From Arbacia lixula (taxonomy: Eukaryota; Echinodermata; Echinoidea; Arbacioida; Arbaciidae): a DNA stretch of 64,000 nt. Position 1 is the first letter of the stretch; the number at the start of each line of letters is the position of its first letter. The position numbers and the translations under genes were made by a program. Below the pieces are notes generated by a model. The model worked only from the letters and a program-made list of their open reading frames with translations. It did no database searches and was not told the DNA's origin. Below are positions 38,831 through 48,895 of this stretch, in pieces. The stretch covers positions 11,651,395-11,715,394 of the forward strand of contig OZ022577.1 of the NCBI GenBank assembly GCA_963669155.1, written 5' to 3'.

Positions 38831-39347
38831 TGTCCATCGAGGAAAGACACATGGGTGAGATGCGAGGTGTGCGGCAGATGGATGCATCTCCGGTGTGCAC
38901 ACCTAGGTTGCGTTCGTGCGACCATCACCATAATCACGTTTTGAATCATGATTGAAAACGTTATTCAAAATGCAAACATGAATCAGGATAATGACAGAAT
39001 CAGCATTCAGACGACTTCTCTCCAATAACGTTTCTACTCGGATTCGGGCCGATCCAGTGTGCATCCCAGTGCGCGGTTTGACCCAGGAAGTATAGGTCAG
39101 CTTTTACGCGCGCGTTTTCTGACTTCCACGTGGGCTTCTTGACTAGCACCGGAAATAGGCCGACACAATGATGTCGCGGTTGCGTTCAAGCACAAACGCA
39201 ATCGTGATTCTGCAGAAACGAATTTTGAAGCACAATTCTAATCATGATTCTAGGGCAAAAAAGTGTCGCATGAACGCAACCCCAGATTGCCATCCCTCCA
39301 CAGACGAAGAGTATATTTGCCAAGTCTGTTGCTGCCAGTACAACTAG
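38831..39347 (+). pseudogene. PHD-finger fragment split by a MITE
   Basis: On the plus strand 38831-38905 reads CPSRKDTWVRCEVCGRWMHL then RCAHL, and 39282-39347 reads PDCHPSTDEEYICQVCCCQY then N and stop. Removing the 376-bp element between them joins the two parts in frame. The result has the W..C..C..W.H..C then (15 residues) C..C pattern of a PHD zinc finger. The first Cys pair is missing or degraded and an in-frame stop lies just upstream. Many transposon proteins carry such fingers, so the source may itself be a transposon. Confidence 0.6.
38906..39281. mobile_element. MITE with GGTTGCGTTC inverted ends
   Basis: Left end GGTTGCGTTCGTGCGAC and right end GTCGCATGAACGCAACC are inverted repeats with one mismatch. 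The interior has repeated AATCATGATT words and no ORF. The flanking triplets are CTA and CCA, so a clean target duplication is not visible. The split PHD finger fixes the boundaries independently. Confidence 0.75.
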
Positions 39348-39689
39348 GTGAAGATTTGTTTAAGGTTCTTTATGCCTTTCCTGAAGCAGTTGGGTTGTGT
39401 CAAGTATAAAAAATGTCATTGCTGATATGGTTGCATATCTTCTTATCAATTCCATACTTTAAATTCAGACCTAATTTGTAGCCTATTTCCGTGTTTGAAT
39501 GGCAAAGGTAAGGCATCTACTGTGGGAATTGATAAGGTTGTATTGAGACTTTTAACATATCAAGCATGAAGGTAAATCATGTCATTTATGGAAGATCTAA
39601 TGCTCACGTGGTGCTCATTCTGATGAAATGTTAATATGGGGAAAATAATAGCTGAGGGGCAGTATAATACATGACTTTGACAGAATTAA

Positions 39690-41270
39690 AGGTTTCCATA
39701 CAGTACCTGGATTAATGCTTGTGGTACTGGATTGACGTTCATCATGTGTAAAAAATTATAGAATACAAAACCAACTCCATAAGGGTGCTACTTTATCATT
39801 TTTATGCCTCCGCCACAAAGTGGCGGGAGGCATTATGTCTCGGGTTGTCTGTCCGTCCGTCCGTCCGTAAGTCCGTCCTGAATCCGTTTAGGCAATATCT
39901 TGAGAACCATTAAGCAGATTTGCTTCAAACTTAGTACATATATGTATTGCATGAAACCAATGAATTGTGTAAAATTGGGGTCAAATCTGATTGAGGTCAA
40001 AGGTCAAAGGTCAATGAAATTTGTGAAAATTTGCCAAAAATTGACCTTTTTCACAATAAATCCAAATCCAAGGATGCAATTCTCATTAATCATGGTACAA
40101 AGGTAGATCACTACTTAGGAATAGACTGGTGACATTTTTGGTAAAATTCCTGAAAGTTCAGAGGTCAAAGGTCAATGAACTTTGCCAAAATTGGCTAGAA
40201 ATTGCCCCAAACTTAAAATTTTTCACAATAAATCCAAATCCAATGGTGCAATTCCAACCAAACATAGTGAAACGATGGATCACTGGTAGACTGGTGACAT
40301 TGTTGGTGAAATCGCTGGAAGGTCAGAGGTCGATAACCTTTGCAAAAATTGATATTTTTCACAATAAATCCAAATCCAATTCCAATGGCGCAATCCTAAC
40401 CAAACATGTTGTCTCACTTCATGGAGGTAGAATGGTGAAAGTTTGGGTAAAACTCCTGAGAGTTCAAAGGTCAAAGGTAATTGAACTTTGCCAAAAATTA
40501 GCTAAAAATTGCCCCCAAAGTGATAATTTTCAAAATGTATCCAAATCCAATGGAGCAATACCAACCAAACATGGTGCAAAGATGGATCACTGCTAGACTG
40601 ATAACATTTTTGGTGAAATTTCTCAAAGGTCAGGGATCAAAGGTCAATGAACTTTGCCAAAATTGCCTAAAGATTGCCCCCAAATATTTTCACATTGAAT
40701 CCAATACTAATGATTCAATTCAAACTAAACATAGTACAGAGATGTATCACTTCATGGAGGTAGACTGGTGAAGTTTAGGTAAAATTCCTGTAAAGTCAAA
40801 GGTCACTGAACTTTGCCCCAAATTGGCTAATTTTAAACAAATTTTGCACAAGGATAGATTTAGACAGACTGGTTAGATTAGATTGGAAGTCAAAGAAGTA
40901 AGAGGTCAAAAGTCAATGAACATTGCCAAACTTGGCTTAACTTGAAGAAATAGAATGTGATATTTTCACTTCACATGGGAGCAATGGTACATTGCCCATC
41001 AAACATCCACATTTTCTGATAATAGCAAAGAAGCGGAGGCATATTTATCGACTGTGTGGCAGTCGAATTGCTCTAGTTTTATCTTGCTTTTTACAAAATT
41101 TGACTCTATTGAAATGAGAGAATGCAAAGAGTAGAAGTTTTCATTCAGTATTTTATGATTAAACAGTCTGGTACATGTACTTGATTGATGCTCATGGTAC
41201 CGGAATAGCGCTCGTGATATGATAAAATGAAAGAATACAAAATCAGCTCGATATAGATATAGGTTAAAGC
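39690..41270 (-). repeat. Inverted satellite units interrupted by a Helentron-like element
   Basis: The flanks 39690-39802 and 41077-41270 are reverse-strand copies of the satellite at 34749-35800. Shared reverse-complement phrases include CAGTACCTGGATTAATGCTT and AAGGGTGCTACTTTATCATT on the left, and TTCATTCAGTATTTTATGAT on the right. Together they form one or two units cut open by the insertion at 39803-41076. Confidence 0.7.
39803..41076 (+). mobile_element. Helentron/HINE-like element, copy 1
   Basis: The 5' end ATGCCTCCGCCAC forms a hairpin with GTGGCGGGAGGC and is also inverted at the 3' side (GCGGAGGCAT at about 41033-41042). Next come a short GTCC microsatellite and a core of about 170-bp tandem units with AAAGGTCAATGAACTTTGCC. 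A 3' hairpin CGACTGTGTGGCAGTCG follows, and the end is CTAG followed by T. These are Helitron-superfamily (Helentron) traits. There is no Rep/helicase ORF, so it is non-autonomous. A triple AGGTCA array with 1-bp spacing lies at 39994-40013. Confidence 0.75.
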
Positions 41271-41680
41271 AAGTTTGTGGGCAACATGGGAGTGTTGAAT
41301 TTAAGATGAAAAAAAAATTGAGTTTGATATAGCAAAAAACTTAAATTGAGGGGAAATTAATTCCAATAGAAAGTGATCCAATTTAAAATTAATACAGAAA
41401 CTCCACACAAAGTGTTCAAAGAGATTTTTCCAGATATAGAGAGTAATAATGGTTACCATTGATTGTATTTTGAGGGGAAATAAAGGAAAAATAAATAGAA
41501 TTCGGATTAAGCCTTGTTGTATCATGTGTATGTATGTAGGCCTATTGCATATGATTGTAATGTGTAATAAAGGATTATTATATTTATATTTTCATCATAA
41601 ATTGACTGGTTTCAAGGGAACGTAAGGCAGACCTTCTAGCTTTTATTTCAATTTCAGTTGTTATTCATTATTGGAAATAA

Positions 41681-41824
41681 TAGTGCCATTCTCATTGTGC
41701 TTAAAAAATTGCGATGTTAGAAAAATCGCGAAGTTAGGGGACAATATGGACAATTGGTACGGTTGATAGGCAACTTTCACCCTAACTTCGCGATTTTTCT
41801 AATATCACGATGAGAATGGCACTA
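41681..41824. mobile_element. 144-bp snap-back MITE (TA target)
   Basis: Outer arms TAGTGCCATTCTCATTGTG and CACGATGAGAATGGCACTA pair. Inner arms AGAAAAATCGCGAAGTTAGG and its reverse complement also pair. The TA at each edge fits a TA duplication. It has no coding content. Confidence 0.75.
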
Positions 41825-42736
41825 CTTTTTCTATTCTTATTTTTTGAGCAAAATCATCCCTAATTTTTCGGTCAGAAATTGTGGGAGATCTGGGAAGAAG
41901 AAATAAATCTTACGATGTTACATACATGCATTGCTTGGTTTGAATGTTTCATAAACTTGATAAGGGTGTTGTTATCAACATTATAAAAAGTAACTATATT
42001 CTTGTCTTATTCATTAAGACTCTGGTGCAAAATTCATGCCTGTCATATAATGGGATCTACGATCGTCTTAATCAAATACAGATTCATTGTTTCATGTACT
42101 GTTACTGGTATTGGTTCTTGTGTTACCATTATCACCAGCTGAATAAGCATGTGTTCATTAAATTACTGTGGATCATGTAGACCTCACCACACAAAAAAAT
42201 AAAGTGAATTGTCGTTTGTGTGTCTCACAAGTTTTCTGAGAGATGTGACTTCTCCCTGCTCTTTTTCAAAGTTGCTTTACAAGAATCAATTTTTTTTCTT
42301 TTTTCTTGTCATGTATAAAAACAACAAAGGAATACATTATACATAACAATACAGAAGAAATATTAGTACAATACTTTTCACAATAGAATGCCCAGGACGA
42401 CGTAGTAATGAACATGCAGGGCAAATATAACACAAAAAGTGCAAATAATCAAAGTTCATAAAATCATATCAATTAAAATTGTACACTGTTATTAGAGTGA
42501 GAAGATGAATGAATTAAGATTTCAACAATAACAAGAAATAGTTAAAAAAAAATGTCAGTTTCATTCAATTCATTGTAACATTTTTTTTAATGATACAACA
42601 AACTGGCTGACTTAATAAATGTAGTGGAAATTCATATCGATATTGACTTGTAAAAGGGACGTAATGTAATTATGCATGTACATCGTGTGTTAGATAGTTA
42701 TGTAGTGTGTGAGCGTATGTCAATTCTGTATGTAAT

Positions 42737-42779
<43 letters not shown>

Positions 42780-42956
42780 AGCAAGTGCAAAATTGTGTGC
42801 GTACAGTGTTTACACTGTATTATAATAATACGATTCCGACTAAGTAGGTATGACTTCACGTGATAAAGCGTAGTTTTGCCCATGTGATCACCTGCGAAGA
42901 AGAAAAGTTTGTTACACTCTAGGGGTTACATGTGGTTAGTACTTTTTGTCTCGCCT
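41825..42956. other. Non-coding stretch with (GT)n
   Basis: No exon or RNA gene is recognised. A perfect GT microsatellite occupies about 42740-42777. The ORFs across it are low complexity. Confidence 0.5.
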
Positions 42957-43421
42957 GAACGAAGTTCGGTAGAGACCTAGTGATCACTTTTCCTGTTAGT
43001 CTGTTGGTCTGTTAGTCTGTTGGTATGTTGGTCTGTTACAAAAATGTTAGTTTTATTTCTGCATCAATTGTGATAAAACTTGGTAAAATGATCCTTGGGT
43101 AATACCACATGTGTCGTCATGAGGTTGATGGGGGTGAAAGGTCATCTAGGGGTCAAAAGGTCAAATGACATGAGGCCATGTGCCTCATTTTTCTCAAAGC
43201 TTTCGTTTGACTTGCTCTCTTCTCTTTTTCTGCATCAATTGTGATCACACTCGGTACAAATGATCTTTAGGTAATACCATATGTGTCTCTTCATGAGGCT
43301 GATGTGGTCAAAGGTCATCTACGGGTCAAAAGTTTTGAAAAAATATTTGAAAAAAAAACTTAGCACTGTTTATCAATTGCGAAATCAGGCGAGACTCGTG
43401 GTTCGCGAACCACCTTGCTTG
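42957..43421 (+). mobile_element. Helentron/HINE-like element, second family
   Basis: It begins GTCTCGCCTGAACGAAGTTC. A (GTCTGTTA/G)n microsatellite follows, then two copies of a roughly 155-bp unit with TGATCACACTCGGTA-type sequence and AAAGGTCA. Subterminal TCAGGCGAGAC is inverted to the 5' end. A 3' hairpin GTGGTTCGCGAACCAC follows, ending in CTTG before TT. The architecture is the same as at 39803 and 13822 but the sequence differs. Confidence 0.7.
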
Positions 43422-44985
43422 TTTCGCTGATCTCTTCACTCTTCACTCCTCACAGTCCTAACGCGTGATCAATATTTTCAGTACGTGGGAAATAAAAGTT
43501 CGTTACACTCGGACTATCAATTGACTAACAGTAGACTAACAGGAGCTCGGCGCCGCGGTACGTTGTAACAAATTTGTGGTCATTGTTAGTTACGTCTACG
43601 GCTTGGGTATAGGTAGAGAATATCATATTTGGTACAGATAGTTAGTTTGAGATGTGGAATATAAAGCAAATAATAAATTTTGGTTTCAGGCAATGAGACG
43701 ACCTATCACTTCCTCGGTCATCTGAATGTATACGCTATCATTCCTCAGCTTCACTTTGGAAGGAAAGCTACATTTATTTATTTATTCATTCATTCATTAA
43801 TTCCTGCATAGTTCTCCAATAACAAACCATGTGATACGACCAATGACATATAAAATATACATGTGACAAATAGCAATCTATTTAAGATACATACAAAGTA
43901 TTAAGACATACATATACCAGGGAGGTGTTACGAAGGAGCAGAAACTCGAGCATAATATATTCAAACATCTGTATGGGTTCTAAAGCGTGCTCATGAATGC
44001 CAAAAGCATTCCATAATCATGACAATGCTTTGATGTTCCATGTGCCGTGCCGACATTTAGCTGATGTCAACTTGAAAAGAAATTTCTTTAATTTCCCATT
44101 TGTCTGTAGACGTTTTGTTTTTGACACTTTAAGGAAGTTAACGGCAGATAATGACAGATCCTTTACTCTGCTTTTGTTTCGAAAAGTATTGAGGAATCAT
44201 TAAAAATCGGACATATAAGCTATTTTTATTACTTACAAAATTGGCCAATTTCTTCACTTTCCGACAACTTGTGCATCTGGGGGATTCAACCACTCTCAAA
44301 ATGATATATTAAGCTGTGTATTATCATTAACGGCGTTTGTGTGTGTTTGCGTGAAACAGAGATATTTCACTTGAAAAACTTGTTTATTTGTGTTTGCTGA
44401 TACCTGTTATGCTCATGGAAGTATTAACAGAACGGGACAAGCGAAATGAGACTGTAAATTTCTTTTGTCCTCTCCGAGAAGACGTTGCCACACAATCATA
44501 TTCATAATTGTTCAAACACCTGAACAGCACCTGTTGAGAACACATAACTTTTCAGCGGCTTGGCACATGGGTTCAAAGGAAGAAAGTTGCTTCATTTCCT
44601 TCCATAACACATCCCTGCATATACTTGTACACAGTGGAACATACAGAGGTCTGACAATATAAGCTTGTAGCTTTAAGGGTTGCTTGTTTTCATATATAAC
44701 CCTTACCTACACTATACAGAAATGTTACAACGAAAATACAAGCGAAAATCGGAAGAGATGGGGGGGGGGGGGGGCAGAAAGGAGGAGGGGTTGTCCAATT
44801 AACCACATTAATAGGGAGTTGTCACATTCATATCAAAATATACACGCCAATGATATGAATAATACAAGAAACAGATACAAAACAAAACAAAAATGTGAGG
44901 TAGGTGTCGATTAATAAACTAAAAAATTAAGAACATTAACTAGTCATAGAATCTATGGTCCACATAATGTAAGATAATCTGACAT
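43422..44985. other. Non-coding stretch
   Basis: Nothing is recognised on either strand apart from a G run of about 14 at 44761-44774. Short ORFs show no domain. Confidence 0.5.
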
Positions 44986-44989
44986 CAAG

Positions 44990-45375
44990 TTAACAAAACT
45001 CAGACTTACTCAGACTTCATCCTCTACAGAAAAGAATCCTCCGTTATATGTGCCAATTAATTCTCATTACCTTGAACCTTCTTTACCCAACCGTTTTCAT
45101 ATCCTTCATGTTTGTTATATAAATACGATGCAAATTGGCTGTTTAATGCGCAGATTCTTTTCAAACTCGCTACCTTCTTATATCGTGCACATGCTTTCAT
45201 TGAATGCAGAAATTCATCAACACAATACCCGTCACTCTGTTAAATTCCACATGAGGGATGTAATAAAAATGCTCCAGTAACATGGAATTCATTATCAGCC
45301 CACATTCAGAATGCTCAGTTCATCAATTCCTTTAAAATTCAACTTAAAGCATTCCTCCTCTCTAATCATTATTGA
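44990..45375 (+). mobile_element. LINE reverse-transcriptase C-terminal remnant
   Basis: Plus-strand reading, with one frame change, gives LQKRILRYMCQ, LPNRFHILHVCYINTMQIG and HNTRHSVKFHMRD, then TWNSL...FINSFKIQLKAFLL. This is typical of the end of jockey/CR1-type ORF2 proteins. Stops and shifts show decay. Confidence 0.7.
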
Positions 45376-45656
45376 CCTGGCGAAACATAGAATAAAGTAA
45401 TTTAACAGCTTTATCTCTCAGGTGTAATTATTTTGTTTTCTCTTCAGATTCTTATCAAGCCACTGAGGCTTTTACGGGTAAACCTTTTTTTCATTATCTA
45501 TACTTACATATGAATTCTCTATAGATACTCATGTTGCGCCGATTTTTATTAACCGTCACTATTGCCGATTAGTCGCTATTCATTCAAATTTTCCTATGTT
45601 AATTCATATGTCGATGTAATACATGTTTGAGTGTTTTGTATATATATATATTTGTA

Positions 45657-45831
45657 TATTTTGTGAAAGAAATGGATGAAGAGAACAATGGTAGGCGTAG
45701 CTTAAATCAAGGTTCCCCAGAGCTATCTACCCTTTGGAAAAATTGGTGATGTCGAAAAAATGTCTCTGCGGGAATCGAACCCGGGCCCCCAGCTTTGAAC
45801 GCCGGTGCCTTAACCGCTAGACCACAGAGAC
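45657..45831 (-). mobile_element. tRNA-derived SINE with tRNA-like head
   Basis: Minus-strand 45831-45762 folds as a tRNA: acceptor GTCTCTG/CAGAGAC, D arm GGTCTAGCGGTTAAGGC, anticodon stem CCGGC/GCTGG with loop GTTCAAA, and T arm GGGTTCGATTCCC. The loop would give anticodon TCA. The T stem lacks one base compared with the sister copy at 46170-46187 (GCCGGG against GCGGG here). The following 105 bp (45761-45657) form a conserved body also present at 46063-46167. I read this as a SINE rather than a working tRNA gene. An A box (TGGTCTAGCGG) and a B box (GGTTCGATTCC) are visible. Confidence 0.65.
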
Positions 45832-46062
45832 GGGTTAGTGGCTAAGGCGACCCCGATCCGATTGACCGTCAGATTGACAAATTCTCGACACATACCAATT
45901 ATAATTTCCTTTGTCGGGTGTAGGTGGGTTTTGAACAATGACAAGCCGCCATGCCTCAGCTGGATCAAAGCTATTACTTTGATGCAGCACACGTATGGGA
46001 GGAAGTATATAAATGTGAGAAATTATACATATACGACAGCTTTGGCAACTCTTTTATTTAAA

Positions 46063-46187
46063 TATTTTGTGAAAGAAATGGATGAAGAGAACAATGGTAG
46101 GCGTAGCTTAAATCAAGGTTCCCCAGAGCTATCTACCCTTTGGAAAAATTGGTGATGTCGAAAAAATGTCTCTGCCGGGAATCGAAC
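46063..46187 (-). repeat. Second copy of the SINE body, head truncated
   Basis: This is almost identical to 45657-45780 and lies 406 bp away in direct orientation. It stops inside the T arm (GAATCGAAC) and passes straight into a TA-rich run. It retains the base that the first copy lost in the T stem. Confidence 0.8.
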
Positions 46188-46460
46188 ATATATATTTGTA
46201 TATATATATATATGTATATATAGCCTATATAAATATATATATGTATATATATATATGTTCTTTTTGTTGATGTATTTATTGTTATTTCATATGTGCACTG
46301 TACTGTACTGTCGTTAATGTTATTGATTCCAGATCCTGATGAAGGGCAGGTGCCCGAAAGCTTGGTCCCTTAACCAGATAACTAGTGGTAAACAATGTCT
46401 TGCAACGGCCCTCTTCGACCCCCCTCTTCTGATCACATATATATATATATATATACATAA
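46188..46460. repeat. (TA)n tracts flanking a Penelope-like element
   Basis: TA-rich tracts lie at 46188-46258 and 46436-46455, with a matching tract on the other side of the element at 48818-48882. Between the first two is a hairpin, GGGCAGGTGCCC, at 46344-46355. Confidence 0.8.
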
Positions 46461-46580
46461 GTAAATATAGGTAGAACTTACTACATAAAGTTTTACAGAA
46501 CTGTTTCGTGAGGACCCAGTTTACATCAGGTCTTCACTCCTCAGAAACTGTATGTAGACTGAGTCAATCTCGGTTATTCA

Positions 46581-48792
46581 TTAAAGTGATCGTTTGTTTG
46601 AGAAGTTGCATAGTAGGTGCTTTCTTTTGTGACGGCATGTGCTGGCGAGCTCGTTTCTTTTGTTGAGTGTGGACAAAAGTGGCTTTTGGATTATGAGGAA
46701 CTTTTCTTCCAGACAAAGTTCGCATGTTGTACTCGTCGGTGTGTAAGCTCTGGCATTTGCGATAATCTTCCATTTGAGGATGTGCTGAACATTGTTGTCT
46801 TTTAGCCTCCAAATATACTTGCTGAGTGTTGTGGCGTTCCGTTTTGTTTCAGTTTTGAAGCTGGAGATGTGGGCACTGTAGCGCGTTTTGAATGTATTCT
46901 CTGTGAGGCCGATTTAAGTTTCTGCCTTAGTATTGTCTTGCCGTGTTATAGTCGCCTGGTACACAACGCTGCTGGTGAGGCAATTGTTCTGCAGTGGGCA
47001 TTGTTGCTTGTTTCTGCAGTTGCAATTAGGCTGCGTGCTTTGTTGGGGTTTGTTTTTGTTCAAGACGGATTTATTGTGAGCGGATATGATTTGGCCTACG
47101 TTCGGCATACAGCTGTAACTTAATTTTACAGTGTTTCTGTTGAGAAGTTTGTGGAGTTTATGTCCAACTGGGAAGCACTTGTCCAGTAGGTTGAAGAACT
47201 GTCGGCCTATGTTGGTGGCAACATTATCATTGTACGGGGGGTTAAACCAAGTTACGTTTCTTTTTCTGCTGCGTCCTTTCTTTTTGTTCTGATCCTGGTT
47301 GGTTTTGGGTTCTGGGTTGTACTTGAGCTTATAATTGTAGCCGCTCTTTTCAAGTGCTTCTTGGTAGACTGGTGCTACTTCTCTGAAGACTTTATCATTT
47401 GATGATATATTAGACAGTCGTCGGTTGATACTTTCCGGGATATCTTTTATAACACATGGCGGATGGTTGCTCTCTCTGTCTACATAGAGGGGGGTGTTAT
47501 TGGGTTTCATGAATGGTTTGTAGGTTCCAGATCGCAGGCCAAGTGTAATGTCGAGAAAGTTCACTTCTTTTTTGTTAGCTTCTATGGTGATGCGCAATCC
47601 ATTGTTCGCAAGCACTTTGCATATTTCTTTCATCATGAGTTCCGTTTGTCGGGGTGATCTCTGGCAAATGGCTAGTCCATCGTCTCTGTATAAGCCGACG
47701 TCAATGTCGATATGCTGGAGTTGTGATAACAGAAATAATCCGACTAGTTCACATGTTTCGGCGCCGTCATAACTTCCCATTGTAACATCAAACTCGGTGT
47801 TGGTGCGTTTGCACCACGGGGTGTCGCTGTTGTACAAGAAGGCTTTTTTGGCATGGCGGATGATGTGCTTTTCATAGTCGGATATCTCGTCGAATTGAGA
47901 TGCGAGAGTTAATGCTTTGTTGAGAAGGTCCTCCGTAATTGATGGGTAGAAGTCACAGATGTCGAAGCATATGAATGATTTATTTGGTTTGGTTGCTTGG
48001 TTGAACCAAGAAATGACTTCATCGGTACTTTTCCACTGGTTGAATTTGGACGAGTTTACGATTTTCGAATTGATTCTTTCAAGTATCTGCTTACTATATC
48101 TTTCCGATTTCAGATTTAGAAGGGTTTATAAGTCTGCAGGTAGGTTTGTTGTTGAAGTTAGGTTTGTGGTCCTTAAGAGTTATAAATGCTTGTTTCTTAC
48201 CCGGGTTCTGAATTCTGTCATCGAGGTGCAGTTTTGTCGCAATGCTTTTGTCTTCGGCGGTCGTGCGTTTCACTGACGTTGTTGGTGCTTTCTTGTAGTC
48301 CTTTTCGATGTTCTGTTTAAGTAATTCATTGTGCTGATCCGGTTTTAGCTTGTAGAAGTAATTAGTTTTGTCTGCAGAAACGAACAGGTTTGGGTCTTGC
48401 TTGATGTTATCCGTATCCTTGCGTAGCTGTGTTTAGAACGGTTTCTGGTTGTTTTTGAATTCTACGTTTTGCACTATGTTCAATATTCCATCTTCAATCT
48501 CTTTTAGTTCGGGTATCTGTGGCGGGGCTCTTGAAGAACGAAATCTATAGGTTTCCTTCTGGTGTTGGCTGTGCGAGTTGGGCTTCAAAAAGAAGTGGGT
48601 TCTCCATCTGATATTTCTGATGAATTTCTCTGCTTTGTCAATCAGGCATTTCAGATACGTTTTCCTCGTTGGTATGGGTATGTTCTTTGTCGAATAACCG
48701 AGGTTGACGCAGTTAAGTCTGTGGTCCATGGTAGTTTTGAGAGTGCTCAACAAATATATAAAGCTCCTGTCATCAGTTGAGCACTCTACCAC
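46581..48792 (-). pseudogene. Penelope-like retroelement: reverse transcriptase plus GIY-YIG endonuclease (broken)
   Basis: Reading from 48792 downward, the N-terminal part runs to an in-frame TAA (48436-48434), and the same frame continues TQLRKDTDNIKQD and on. A one-base insertion near 48105 shifts the frame. The RT core resumes (47837-46914) with GSYDGAETCELVG and the catalytic YRDD in GLYRDDGLAI. It passes through a Cys-rich linker (CNCRNKQQCPLQNNC) and hits a TAA exactly where the Tyr of the YIG motif belongs. The frame then stays open to 46581: IGLTENTFKTRYSAHISSF, then LSKYIWRLKD. RT followed by GIY-YIG is the hallmark of Penelope-like elements. At least three lesions make it inactive. 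It is bounded by (TA)n on both sides. Confidence 0.8.
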
Positions 48793-48842
48793 TGGATGTT
48801 TTTGCCCATACTTGGATATATATATATATATATATGCTATTT

Positions 48843-48882
<40 letters not shown>

Positions 48883-48895
48883 TTAATAGTACATA

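Noticed and set aside
40129..40771. Overlapping ORFs of 155 and 83 codons with repeated '[11 protein letters not shown]' words
   Set aside because: They come from the tandem core of the Helentron-like element; the same words recur in copy 2 at 60301-60525. There is no sign of a real protein.
46336..46359. Possible hammerhead ribozyme: CTGATGA, a GGGC/GCCC stem, then GAAA
   Set aside because: There is an extra A between CTGATGA and the stem. I could not find matching stems I and III with a cleavage site, and it lies on the plus strand while the nearby Penelope-like element is on the minus strand. A covariance-model search would decide.
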